Below, piece after piece: positions 1 through 8,800 of a DNA stretch of 64,000 nucleotides. The stretch comes from an uncultured Flavobacterium sp. (GTDB taxonomy: Bacteria > Bacteroidota > Bacteroidia > Flavobacteriales > Flavobacteriaceae), in NCBI RefSeq assembly GCF_951805225.1, contig NZ_OX638201.1, positions 868,001 through 932,000 of the forward strand, written 5' to 3'. The translations under genes and the position numbers were made by a program. Under the pieces are notes generated by a model. It searched no databases, was not told where the DNA came from, and saw only the letters and a program-made list of their open reading frames with translations. The number at the start of each line of letters is the position of its first letter. Within the stretch, counting starts at the first letter, position 1.

Positions 1-317
1 GCAGGATCAGGAAAGTTTTGGTGTAGTTTTTTAGCTTTTGTTGGCAAAAACGGACAGCGTTCTTTGGCATTGTCACAAACGGTAATTACAATATCAAAAT
101 CAATATTTTCATATTCATCAACATGATTCGATGTATGATTTGAGATATCAATTCCATCTTCTTTCATCGTTGCAATCGCTCTTGGATTTACACCGTGTGT
201 TTCGACTCCGGCGCTATAAATTTCGGCTTTATCATCAAAAAAATGCCTTAAATAAGCTTCGGCAATTTGACTTCTGCAACTATTTCCGGTGCAAAGTACG
301 AGAATCTTCTTTTTCAT
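1..317 (-). CDS. arsC: Arsenate reductase, low-molecular-weight phosphatase type (partial)
   Basis: The gene starts at 317 and runs off the left edge, leaving at least 105 codons. The product begins MKKKILVLCTGNSCRS, which holds the CX5R phosphate-binding loop (Cys9 to Arg15) of low-molecular-weight protein tyrosine phosphatases and thioredoxin-linked ArsC. Further on, VCDNAKERCPFLP supplies the further cysteines expected of ArsC (TVCDNAxxxCP). The family reduces arsenate to arsenite in the cytoplasm, and an efflux pump then exports it. It lies 4 bp after a 41-residue membrane peptide and downstream of a DUF6428 gene and arsR, so it is probably the fourth gene of an ars operon. The rest of the gene and any arsenite exporter lie outside the window. 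Confidence 0.9.
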   Translation of the reverse strand, partial: MKKKILVLCTGNSCRSQIAEAYLRHFFDDKAEIYSAGVETHGVNPRAIATMKEDGIDISNHTSNHVDEYENIDFDIVITVCDNAKERCPFLPTKAKKLHQNFPDP

Positions 318-321
318 AATT

Positions 322-447
322 TTAAACTAATAACCAAATGATATTGATAATGCAAAACTTTGGTTCAAAGCCAAAAATAAGCTGCAATACAATAACAGAT
401 GCGGTGATGATAATTGGTTTTTTGTATTTAATTAATAGGTCGAACAT
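322..447 (-). CDS. 41-residue membrane peptide in the ars operon
   Basis: A short frame of 41 codons (start 447, stop at 322-324) encodes MFDLLIKYKKPIIITASV followed by a hydrophobic stretch and a C-terminal half with FEPKFCIINIIWLLV. It contains one or two membrane-spanning segments and a single cysteine. It ends 4 bp before the arsC start, the spacing of a translationally coupled operon. I am not aware of an assigned function. Its position between a DUF6428 gene and arsC suggests an inner-membrane accessory of the arsenic response, but this is inferred from context only. A chance frame is possible, though codon use looks like that of neighbouring genes and the spacing argues for a real gene. 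Confidence 0.6.
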   Translation of the reverse strand: MFDLLIKYKKPIIITASVIVLQLIFGFEPKFCIINIIWLLV

Positions 448-473
448 ATTCAAATCAAAATTTTGAAGGTTTT

Positions 474-635
474 TTTATGCCTTTAAGCACAACATATTGG
501 TAAAAAAATAAATCGGAAATGTATCTAGCGTGTCGTAGGTACGCAATGGTCATCGTTTTGTTTCGTACCTACGGCACGCTGTTGCGTTTTTAATCTAAAT
601 TACTACCAATATATAATGCCTAAAGGCATATTTTA
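474..635. repeat. Nested palindromic dispersed repeat (family A, copy 1)
   Basis: The outer arms read TATGCCTTTAAGCACA...ATTGGTA on the left and TACCAAT...TGCCTAAAGGCATA on the right, complementary over about 27 bases with a few mismatches. Inside them is a second inverted pair, GTCGTAGGTACG and CGTACCTACGGCACGC. Copies of the same design lie near 35661 and 44000. It separates the DUF6428 gene from the small membrane-peptide gene, so it sits within the ars transcript. It looks like a REP/MITE-type non-autonomous element; no coding capacity is visible. Confidence 0.8.
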
Positions 636-656
636 ATTCTTGATTTGAAAATATAA

Positions 657-1130
657 TTAACAACAACCCGAATCTGGTGAACAAGAATTTCCTGAGTCTG
701 TATGCAATTGAGTCAAGCTTATTTTTTGCTTTTGCGAAGGAATTCCGCACGCATCTTGCGCTAAACAAGCTGTAGTTTTACTTTTCAGAATAAAATTTTT
801 ACCATTGAATTCTAAATCATATCTGCCAATTGTTTCGCTTTGATATTCGACTTCGATCTCTAAATCTTCAATGTTTAATTTTTCTTCAGAAAGAGTAATG
901 ATATTCAAAAGTTTGGTTGGTTTTAATCGATGTTCAAAATCATCTGCATTCCAAAGCTGAAAGTTTACTGCTTTTTCATGACGAATTACGCCGCCACAAT
1001 CAATAAAGTTTTTTGAGATCATTCCAACTTCTGTAACATGGAAATGTTCTGGAACAAAAGTCCCGTTTTCTAATTGAAATTCTACGTTTTCAAGTGTTGG
1101 AAGTATACGTTTAATGTCTGATAGTTTCAT
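657..1130 (-). CDS. DUF6428 family protein of the ars operon
   Basis: This 157-residue soluble protein has no signal peptide. I recognise it as the DUF6428 type commonly found beside arsR in Bacteroidota (N-terminus MKLSDIKRILPTL, then FQLENGTFVPEHFHVTEVG). The histidines in PEHFHVTEVG and a cysteine-rich tail (CSPDSGCC) are visible and could bind arsenite or another soft metal; this is inference. It lies 57 bp downstream of arsR on the same strand. The 57-bp gap carries a copy of the 18-bp motif that also precedes arsR, so the gene may have its own ArsR-controlled promoter. No biochemical function is established to my knowledge. Confidence 0.8.
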   Translation of the reverse strand: MKLSDIKRILPTLENVEFQLENGTFVPEHFHVTEVGMISKNFIDCGGVIRHEKAVNFQLWNADDFEHRLKPTKLLNIITLSEEKLNIEDLEIEVEYQSETIGRYDLEFNGKNFILKSKTTACLAQDACGIPSQKQKISLTQLHTDSGNSCSPDSGCC

Positions 1131-1150
1131 TGTTTTTGTTTTATAGGTTT

Positions 1151-1168
1151 AATGCAATATTACGATAT
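1151..1168 (-). promoter_or_regulatory. Candidate ArsR operator, copy 2 (upstream of DUF6428 gene)
   Basis: The plus-strand sequence TGCAATATTACGATATAG here is identical to the one at about 1531-1548 upstream of arsR. An 18-bp identity in front of two adjacent genes, one of them an ArsR-family repressor, suggests its binding site. It contains the imperfect dyad ATATCGTAATAT. Confidence 0.5.
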
Positions 1169-1187
1169 AGATAATAAAAAAAATGTT

Positions 1188-1514
1188 TTAGCAACATTTC
1201 TGATCTTTAGTGACAGTAATAATATTCGAAAAATAAGCTTTTAGAACATCAAAAGTTTCCTCGTTGATGCAATAACAAATGGCATTTCCTTCGATATTAC
1301 CTTTTATAAGTCCGGCATTTTTAAGTTCTTTAAGATGTTGAGAAACGGTAGGTTGCGCAAGTGGCAATTCGTTTACAATATCACCACAAATACATTCGTT
1401 TACTTTCAAAAGATATTCTATAATGGCGATTCTTGCTGGATGTCCTAATGCTTTAGCAATAGTTGCGATTTGGTTTTGCTTATCTGTAAAATGTTCTGTT
1501 TTAGTCGCTCCCAT
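1188..1514 (-). CDS. arsR: ArsR/SmtB-family metalloregulatory repressor
   Basis: This 108-residue winged-helix protein is of usual length for the family. HTH features include LGHPARIAIIEYLL at residues 23-36 and the recognition helix AQPTVSQHLKELKNAGLI at about 53-70. Cys41 and Cys43 in NECICGDIV match the CxC arsenic/metal site of ArsR. A further Cys-Cys pair ends the protein (107-108). Family members repress their own operon and leave DNA when As(III)/Sb(III) binds. It heads the leftward set DUF6428 gene, small membrane peptide, arsC. An 18-bp motif immediately upstream is repeated in front of the next gene and is probably its operator. Confidence 0.9.
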   Translation of the reverse strand: MGATKTEHFTDKQNQIATIAKALGHPARIAIIEYLLKVNECICGDIVNELPLAQPTVSQHLKELKNAGLIKGNIEGNAICYCINEETFDVLKAYFSNIITVTKDQKCC

Positions 1515-1530
1515 TGCTTTTATTTTTATA

Positions 1531-1548
1531 TTGCAATATTACGATATA
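1531..1548 (-). promoter_or_regulatory. Candidate ArsR operator, copy 1 (upstream of arsR)
   Basis: This is the same 18-bp TGCAATATTACGATATAG as at 1151-1168, lying 17 bp upstream of the arsR start. It suits autorepression. The call rests on exact repetition and gene context. Confidence 0.5.
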
Positions 1549-1616
1549 GTTTTTGAAATACAAATATTTTAAACAGTAATTTTTATTCGGAAATAATTTA
1601 GTTGTGAATAAAAAAT

Positions 1617-1655
1617 AAAAAAGCCCATTTCAAATTAATGAAACGGGCTTTGCAG
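1617..1655 (-). terminator. Intrinsic terminator of the SusCD/peroxidase operon
   Basis: Read leftward, the arms AAAGCCCGTTTC and GAAATGGGCTTT form a stem with an AT loop. It is followed by a T-rich run, about 35 bp after the peroxidase stop codon. Confidence 0.75.
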
Positions 1656-1689
1656 GTTTGAAATTTTATGGGGCAAATTACAAACTAAA

Positions 1690-2838
1690 TTATTTCGGTA
1701 ATGTTGGAATTATAATTCTTCGGGTTGGTGTACTCAACGTTTCTATAAAAGCCAAAAGATCATTAATTTCTTCTTTGTTTAAATCCAGTTTTTTAAGCAT
1801 TGGATCCACTTTTGGAATCAAAGAATCGCGTTCTGTACCCAGATATTTTTTCTGAACAGGCGAGGGATTTCCTAAATTGTATAATTCTACAACATCCAAT
1901 AAAGACGGAAAATGCCCGTGATGCATCCATGGTTTTGTGTTTACGACTTCACGCAGCGTTGGCGTTCTGAATTTTCCAATATCTGCTTTGTTTTTGGTAA
2001 CATTATAACGCCCGAAATCTTCATTTTTTGTTCCAAATAAAGTTTGTCCGTCATTATGAAATTGATTGTCACTAAAATAAGGTGTATTATGACAATTGAT
2101 GCATTGCGCTTTGGTTCTGAACAAATGCAAACCTTTTACTTGTGAGTCTGTATAAGCATCAGATTTTCCGGTAATAAACTGATCAAATTTACTTTTGGGA
2201 CTATTTATTGATCTTTCAAAAGTTGCAATGGCATATTGTATGCGTTGCAGCGATACTTCTTTATTTCCAAAAGCAGCTTCAAAAAGAGTGTTATAGCCTT
2301 TAATTTTCGCAATTTTATCAACGGCAATTGTTAGTTTTTCGTTCATTTCAAGAGGATCTCCAATCGGAAATTGTGCTTGATCTTCTAAACTTTTTGCACG
2401 TCCGTCCCAAAATAAAGATGTGGCATACGCCGAATTTAAAATCGTCATCGAATTTCGTTTTCCCGTTTGGCGATCATGACCAAAAGAACGCGTTAAATTA
2501 TCTGTCCAGCCCAATTCCGGATTATGGCAGGAAGCGCACGCAATTTGTCCGCTTGTCGATAACCTCGGATCAAAAAACAATATTTTACCCAGACTTTCTT
2601 TTTCCTTAGAATACGGATTATATTCAGGATAAGGCACAGCAGGAAGCAGTCCAATATCACGGAATGCTTTTTTGTCTATATTTTTATCCAATTCAGGCGT
2701 TGGCCAAGTAGATGGATTTCCGCTTGAATATAATTTTCGCAATTCCTGAACATCGATATAATCCGGTTGATCAATGCTTTTGTAAGCCGTTAAACTTAAT
2801 AGGAATAAAAGAAGGATTATTGTTTTTTTCAATTTCAT
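1690..2838 (-). CDS. Di-haem cytochrome c peroxidase (CCP/MauG family)
   Basis: The 382-residue protein has an N-terminal hydrophobic signal (MKLKKTIILLLFLLSLTAYK). It has two c-type haem motifs, CASCH at 101-105 and CINCH at 246-250, the layout of bacterial di-haem peroxidases. FFDPRLSTSG just before the first haem and LFWDGRAKS after it are typical CCP/MauG segments. It should act in the periplasm, reducing peroxide or, as in MauG-like enzymes, oxidising a partner protein. There is no lipobox cysteine: where neighbours have Cys this protein has Tyr. It is the last gene of the sigma/FecR/SusC/SusD/lipoprotein operon, separated from the lipoprotein gene by 85 bp containing a hairpin, and is followed by a good terminator. 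Its presence in a SusCD operon suggests redox processing of the imported ligand or its carrier (inference). Confidence 0.9.
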   Translation of the reverse strand: MKLKKTIILLLFLLSLTAYKSIDQPDYIDVQELRKLYSSGNPSTWPTPELDKNIDKKAFRDIGLLPAVPYPEYNPYSKEKESLGKILFFDPRLSTSGQIACASCHNPELGWTDNLTRSFGHDRQTGKRNSMTILNSAYATSLFWDGRAKSLEDQAQFPIGDPLEMNEKLTIAVDKIAKIKGYNTLFEAAFGNKEVSLQRIQYAIATFERSINSPKSKFDQFITGKSDAYTDSQVKGLHLFRTKAQCINCHNTPYFSDNQFHNDGQTLFGTKNEDFGRYNVTKNKADIGKFRTPTLREVVNTKPWMHHGHFPSLLDVVELYNLGNPSPVQKKYLGTERDSLIPKVDPMLKKLDLNKEEINDLLAFIETLSTPTRRIIIPTLPK

Positions 2839-2858
2839 TTTTGTTTTTTTAGACGTAA

Positions 2859-2891
2859 ACCTTTGTCAAAGTTTTAAACTCTGACAAAGGT
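2859..2891. repeat. CTTTGTCAAAG hairpin (family C, copy 1)
   Basis: An inverted repeat ACCTTTGTCAAAG / CTCTGACAAAGGT with a TTTTAAA loop lies between the lipoprotein and peroxidase genes. Near-identical hairpins occur at 28716 and 32768. Within the operon it could lower expression of the downstream peroxidase or stabilise mRNA ends. Confidence 0.7.
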
Positions 2892-2923
2892 GATTTGCGT
2901 TTAACTGCGACCGAAAATTTAAA

Positions 2924-4417
2924 TTACGGCAAAGTAACTTCCTTAGGACAAGACTCGTTTAAAGGCGCTAATTTTGGATATGTTTTATTGTTATACATTC
3001 TGTATTGACATGAAACTGTTCCTCCAAAAAGTAGTTCGTTTGTTAGTTTTAATTCAAAAGAAATCTCAAACAAACCGGCGCTTATTTCTTTATAAGTTCC
3101 TTCTCCTGAAATCTCGATAACATGACCGGGTTTATCTTTTCCGTCAGGACCTTTTCCGCTTGGTGCAATTGTTATCGATTGCGGATTTACAAGTACGCTT
3201 CCATTGGTTTTACTAGTTCCGTTTTCTGGAAAAAATTCAAGCGCTGATGTGATATTAAGTCCGGGAGAATTTGCTCCGTTTACATTTTCGTTTGTAAACC
3301 ATCTTTTTAAGTTAAAGGAATTTGTAGTCGAATTTCCGGTAACTACGTTAAATCCAATTTTAAAAGCATCATGATAGATATCATCATTTGTATTGCTTGT
3401 GCCGTTATCGCTATATAATATGGCATTTTCTGAATCTTTTGCTACGACAACCGGAAACGTAAACGCATTATAAGATTGCCAGCCGCAAGTACCACTTTTA
3501 TCAAACCAGTTTTCGCCATAAGTCAGGTAAAATTTATTCGATAAATCGTAAAATTTAGAAGCCGGATTAGTTTGTATATCTCGTGGTGATTTGATTGGTT
3601 TTATGATTTGTAAAACGGTATTTCCGGTTGCGATATAATTTGTGGAATTAATCAGTGTAATTTTGGTTTCAAACCTCACATCATCGTTTTGTATGTCTTC
3701 TAAAAGTGTCAAATGATAGGTAACAGAACTTCTGTTATCACCAAATTCGTCATGACTTAATGCATATTCAAAACCATTTACAAATTTAAAAATAGATTGA
3801 TTTTCAATTTCCGATGGAATAAATCCGTTAGGGAAATTTACTTTAAAATCGACCTTTTCGCCAGCAATTCCTTTTATGGTAATTTGTTTGTCAGGAATGG
3901 TATAAGTTGTGCTTATTTCTGCCAAATTAATGGTAAAAGTATTATTTGGTGCCGCTGTATTCAGGTTTCCAATATGAATTGCAGGATCAGAAGTATTTTC
4001 TAATTTTAAGGTTATAGCTTGTTTGTCTTTCCATCTTTTATCAAACGAAAGATAAATTGTATCGGTCAGTTTATTGCCTTCAAACAATAATTGATTTTCG
4101 GGTTCCACGCTAAAAGTATTGACATCGCCGGATGTTGCTGCGCTAAAATTGACTGTAACAGGCGATTTTAATGTTGTGGAAGTTAGCGTTACCGGAACTT
4201 TTAATTTCTTAATTGATTTATTGTCATAAGTTGTGGCTGGAGCCAAAGTTGTACTTACAGCAGGATATTCAAGCGGAACTCCTGCAGCAGTTGCCAGAAA
4301 ATTGAAGCGTACAAAAGGTTCAACATTTTTAGAATCTAACCTGTAATCGTCCTTAGAACAAGATGCAAATAAGGCAACAACAATACTTAATACGGATATA
4401 ATTTTAGTATGATTCAT
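2924..4417 (-). CDS. Surface lipoprotein of a SusCD operon, unknown function
   Basis: This 497-residue lipoprotein has a signal peptide ending in FASC (Cys20), followed by Ser-Lys-Asp-Asp. SKDD after the cysteine resembles the acidic export signal used by Bacteroidota surface lipoproteins. The rest is rich in Thr, Asn, Ser and beta-strand-like segments and has no motif I can assign. It overlaps the susD stop by 14 bp and precedes the peroxidase gene, so it is very likely a third surface component that binds or handles the same ligand. It might belong to one of the many DUF families found beside SusD, but I cannot name one. Confidence 0.75.
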   Translation of the reverse strand: MNHTKIISVLSIVVALFASCSKDDYRLDSKNVEPFVRFNFLATAAGVPLEYPAVSTTLAPATTYDNKSIKKLKVPVTLTSTTLKSPVTVNFSAATSGDVNTFSVEPENQLLFEGNKLTDTIYLSFDKRWKDKQAITLKLENTSDPAIHIGNLNTAAPNNTFTINLAEISTTYTIPDKQITIKGIAGEKVDFKVNFPNGFIPSEIENQSIFKFVNGFEYALSHDEFGDNRSSVTYHLTLLEDIQNDDVRFETKITLINSTNYIATGNTVLQIIKPIKSPRDIQTNPASKFYDLSNKFYLTYGENWFDKSGTCGWQSYNAFTFPVVVAKDSENAILYSDNGTSNTNDDIYHDAFKIGFNVVTGNSTTNSFNLKRWFTNENVNGANSPGLNITSALEFFPENGTSKTNGSVLVNPQSITIAPSGKGPDGKDKPGHVIEISGEGTYKEISAGLFEISFELKLTNELLFGGTVSCQYRMYNNKTYPKLAPLNESCPKEVTLP

Positions 4418-5882
4418 TTTGTTTCAAGTTTGGATTAAGGTTAATGTTGTAGCGTGGTATTGGCATTATATATTTTGGCGACGGATAGGTAAGTGAGCAA
4501 TTAAGCGAAATACAACCGTCATTGCGTGAAATGTCTTTTTTGTTTCTGGCAATGTCAAAAAGTAAATGACCTTCAAAGCATAATTCTTTTCTTCTTTCTA
4601 GAAATAAAAGCTCTTCGAGATTGTTTGTGTCGGTCAATAAAGTTGCATTAGATCTTGCTCTGATTGTATTAATATCCGTTTTTGCCTGCTCCGGATTATT
4701 AAGTTTTAAGGCTGCTTCGGCGCGAATTAAATATTGTTCACTTAATCTAAAGGCAACATATCCGGGATTTCCCTGAAATTTTCTGGTAAAATAATATTTC
4801 AGGTTTTCGAATTGTAAATTGACAAGAGTTGGAATTGTTTTTTCCAGAAATAATTGTTTTCTGATATCATTACTTTCGTATAAATCCAATAAATCCTGAG
4901 AGGCAGCATAATCGCCATAAACAGTTGCAGAAGTATATCCGAAAGGAACAGATAATGATCCGCTGGCAGTTCCGTCAGTAGTTTTAGGAATCGTAAATTC
5001 AAGTAAAATTTCAGAAACAGGCAAATCCGGTTGTTCCCATTGTGCGATATAATCAGCTGAATTTACTAAGCTTACGCCTGAGTTTAAAATAATATCATTG
5101 GAAGTTTCGTAGGCGTTTTTCCAATCTTTTTTAGACAAATAAACCCTTGCCAATAATGCTTTTGCACTTGTTTTATTAAAATAAGAATAAGCGGGACCAG
5201 TCAAAAGCGAAGCTTCAGCATATAGATTTATTGCTGTTGTAATATCAGCGATTATCAAAGCATAAGTATTAGCAACAGTTTCTCTCGCCGGATAAGTAAG
5301 ACCTTGTACTAATGAAGCTTTGTTGTAAACAATTCCTAAATGTGATGCGTCATCTGTATAACCGTAATTTTGGCTGTAAACTTCGCTAAGTAAAAAATGA
5401 GAATAAGCTCTAACAGTCAAGGCTTCGGCTTTTATTTGATTTTTTTCAGCTTCTGTAGCATCCGGCAATGCATCGACAAATTCTAAAATTAAATTCGATT
5501 GATTGATTGTGCTGTAACTATTGCTGTAAAAAGACGAAAAATTAGAATTATCAGATTGATCTTCAAAAGAATAAAGATTTGTAATAGGCGACGGAATACT
5601 AATTAAACCTAGCGAACTAGCTGTTGTTGAAGGTGTAAATTTTAAATTTCCGCCCTGAACATCCGCATAAACAGGGAAAACGCCTCCACGTACATTAGCT
5701 TCAAGACCTCGATACATACCATTTACGGCTTGTAGCATACCTTGTTTGTTTTTTAGCTGTTCTGTAATCGAAATTTGTGTACCAGGTTCTTGCTCCAGAA
5801 AATCACTACAGCCTTGCAAGGAACAAAGTAAGGTGAAAAGCAGTGCAAATTTAAATGCTGTTCTATTTTTAAAATATTTCAT
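4404..5882 (-). CDS. SusD/RagB-family nutrient-binding outer-membrane lipoprotein
   Basis: The start at 5882 is preferred over one 26 codons upstream. It gives a proper lipoprotein signal, MKYFKNRTAFKFALLFTLLC then LQGC with Cys25, and lies 4 bp after the susC stop. The 492-residue product begins with the family opening CSDFLEQEPGTQISITEQLKN. It shows TPR-like segments (AEALTVRAYSHFLLSEVYSQN, SAKALLARVYLSKKDWKNAY) and the C-terminal family region FRLSEQYLIRAEAALKL followed by RRKELCFEGHLLFDIAR. SusD proteins cap the SusC barrel and deliver the ligand. The partner susC is immediately upstream. The substrate cannot be told from sequence. Confidence 0.93.
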   Translation of the reverse strand: MKYFKNRTAFKFALLFTLLCSLQGCSDFLEQEPGTQISITEQLKNKQGMLQAVNGMYRGLEANVRGGVFPVYADVQGGNLKFTPSTTASSLGLISIPSPITNLYSFEDQSDNSNFSSFYSNSYSTINQSNLILEFVDALPDATEAEKNQIKAEALTVRAYSHFLLSEVYSQNYGYTDDASHLGIVYNKASLVQGLTYPARETVANTYALIIADITTAINLYAEASLLTGPAYSYFNKTSAKALLARVYLSKKDWKNAYETSNDIILNSGVSLVNSADYIAQWEQPDLPVSEILLEFTIPKTTDGTASGSLSVPFGYTSATVYGDYAASQDLLDLYESNDIRKQLFLEKTIPTLVNLQFENLKYYFTRKFQGNPGYVAFRLSEQYLIRAEAALKLNNPEQAKTDINTIRARSNATLLTDTNNLEELLFLERRKELCFEGHLLFDIARNKKDISRNDGCISLNCSLTYPSPKYIMPIPRYNINLNPNLKQNESY

Positions 5883-5886
5883 CTTT

Positions 5887-8800
5887 TTAAAATTTAGTAT
5901 TAATTCCGCAGGAGATTGTTCTGGCTTGCGGATAAGTGTAATTAAATTCTCTGATACCATTCATTCCCGCCGGACTCTTTTCTTTGTACCAATACAATGC
6001 GTTCGAAACATCTGCAAAAAGGGTTAAAGTATCCAGAAAAGTATTTTTTAGCGGAACATTATAACTCAGGTTTATATTGCTGATTTTGATATAAGTAGCG
6101 TCATAAACATATTTACTCATATTAGATAATAAAGTATTGTTGCTAGGCGCAGGCTGCGAAACAACATCGCCCTGATTTCTCCAGTAATCGTATGCATTTA
6201 CAGACATATTTCGGTTTGAAGTTGTTCTGGGTTTTGAAATCATTTCATCAGAAATCAATTTATCGCCACCCCATTGAAAAGCGCCTGTTACAGATAATGT
6301 AATATTGTTTAGCGTAAAACGATTGCTAAAACCTCCAAAAGCTTTAGGTTGTGTATCACCAATTGGTTCCCAATCAGCATTGGTAAACAATCTGCTGTAA
6401 GTTGCAGCATCATAAACTTGTCCATTTTTTTTAACCAAATCCCTTCCGGTTGCGGGATCAACGCCCACCCAATTTATACCCCAAATAGTTGAAGTACTGT
6501 AACCAATTTTTTGAGCAAGAGCAATATTAGCCAATGAATAATCGCTTCCTAAACCTACCAAATCCGTTACTTTATTGTCTACCGTTGAGATATTGAAAGA
6601 AGAAGTCCATTTGAATTTTCCTTTTTGAAACCATTTGATTCTGGTCGTAAACTCAAAACCTTTATTATACATATCTGCCGCATTTAATTGCACAGAATTA
6701 TAACCTGTTTCGGTTGGAATATCCCGTGCAACAATCAAATCAGATAAACTATCATAATAATATTCTAATGAAAGTTCGATCGTATTGAATACATTAAAAT
6801 CGATTCCGGTATTGAATTTTACGTTTTTCTCCCAACTTAAATTTCCGTTAGGAGAAACGCTTGATGAAGCACTTGTATCGCCATTATAACCATTTTGCAA
6901 AACAGTATAAAGACCTTTTGATCTATAAGAACCTATTCGAGAATTTCCGGTTGAACCATAACTTATTTTCAATTTTAAGAAATCAATCCATGAATTTGAT
7001 TTTAAGAAATCTTCGTTGCTCGCAATCCACGCTAAACCCGCACCGCTATTGTAAGCAACATTTGTATCATCGCCAAAAACCGAACTTTCGTCACGTCTGA
7101 AATTGACTAACGCATAATATTTTTTCTTGTAATTGTAGTTGATCTGCGAGAACAAAGAAACTCTTGAATTGTAATTAATGTCAGATCCGTGAACCTGTCT
7201 CGTTTTACTTTCATCAACCAAAGGAGTTGCAGGATTATCATCTTGCATCGCATCTTCAACGCGATTAATTACGTTAGGATTTACAAATCCTGAAGCCGAT
7301 GAATAATCAAAATTGGCTTTTTCTTCAGAAAGTTCAAAACCTACAACACCGTCTATCGCATTGTTTTTATTGATTTCTTTATTAAATAACATTTGTCCCT
7401 GCCAGTTCCATTTGGTAGCATTTCGATTATTTATAAGACGTCTTCCCCAATTGGGATATGTTTTTTCGTTCAGGACGAAAGTTCCATTGTTTTGCCCGCT
7501 TTCATTTTCTCCGGAAAAATAACGATCCTGAACTTTATCAATATAATCCAGACCAAATAAAGTCCCGAATTTTATATTTTTATTTAATTCATAACCTAAA
7601 TTCAAACTTCCTAAGATTCCACGGCTTTCAGTTTCATTCTTATTTTGTTCAATTGCAGCCAAAGGATTTCCTCCGGTATTTCCTCCCGATACACCAAGAT
7701 TTGAGTAAGATCCGTCTTGATTATAAGGCGAAATTGTTGGCAAATAAGCAAAATCATAATAAATATTAGGAGCATCTTTTTTGATATAACTTGGGTTTAA
7801 TGACAAATTAATATCCCATTTTGAATGTCTATATCCTAAATTAATTCCTCCGTTAAGCTGTTTTGTAGTATTCCCTAATTGCGGTTCATCAATATTTAGA
7901 TAGGTAATTGTGCTTCGATACGAGAAATCCGATGTAGCTCCGGAAACGCTAAAATTATATTTATTATAAATCCCGCTTTGGTTCAATAATCCAAACCAAT
8001 CCGTGTTGATTCCATTGTAAGGAACCGGAACATAATCTGTAGAACTGTTTTTTAAGTAATCATTTCGCAAGTCCGTATATTGCGCGCCATTCAAATATTT
8101 AATTTGATTAATAGCCGATGAAACTCCAAGTTGGTTCGAAAACCCAAATTGAACTTTTCCTTTTTTACCCTTTTTTGTCGTAATCAAAATCACACCATTT
8201 GCACCATCAGCACCATAAATTCCAACAGCCGCGGCATCTTTTAAAACCGTAAAATCTTCAATATTATCAGGCGAAATCATTGCTAACGGATTCGATAATC
8301 CCTCAGACAATCTTCCTCCGTTAAAATATTCATTATCAATACCCGCTTGTTCACTCATAATTACGCCATCAACAATAATCAAAGGCTGAGTAGAAGTACC
8401 TAAAATAGAGTTAGATAAAGATTTTAAAGTTCCCTGACCACGAATATTAATTTTAACCGGACCACCAATTCCCGAAACATTTTCGACCAAAACCCCGGCA
8501 ATTTGTCCTTCGACCATTTTATCAATACTTTCTGAGGCTTGTTGAACCGGAATATCTTTGGCGTTTAAGCTCGAAATACTTCCAACAACTTCCTCTTTAA
8601 GTTTTTTAGTTCCGTAAGAAGATGTAATGACAACCTGATTTAGCTCATCTGTAAATTCTTCCAGATAAAATGTAAACTCTTTTTTATTATCTGCCTTTAT
8701 AGCTTGAGATTCCATGCCTAAAAAGCCAGCTTCAAGCACTATATTATTGATATTATTTCCTTTTAACTGATAAACAAATTTTCCGTTAAAATCAGTTATA

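Noticed and set aside
131..319. Plus-strand open frame of about 60 codons at the left edge
   Set aside because: It runs antisense through arsC, whose CX5R motif and coding quality are clear.
2924..4417. MbnP-like copper-binding partner of the di-haem peroxidase
   Set aside because: The lipoprotein is about twice as long as MbnP-type proteins and I see none of their characteristic motifs. The analogy is mentioned only as a possible redox partnership.
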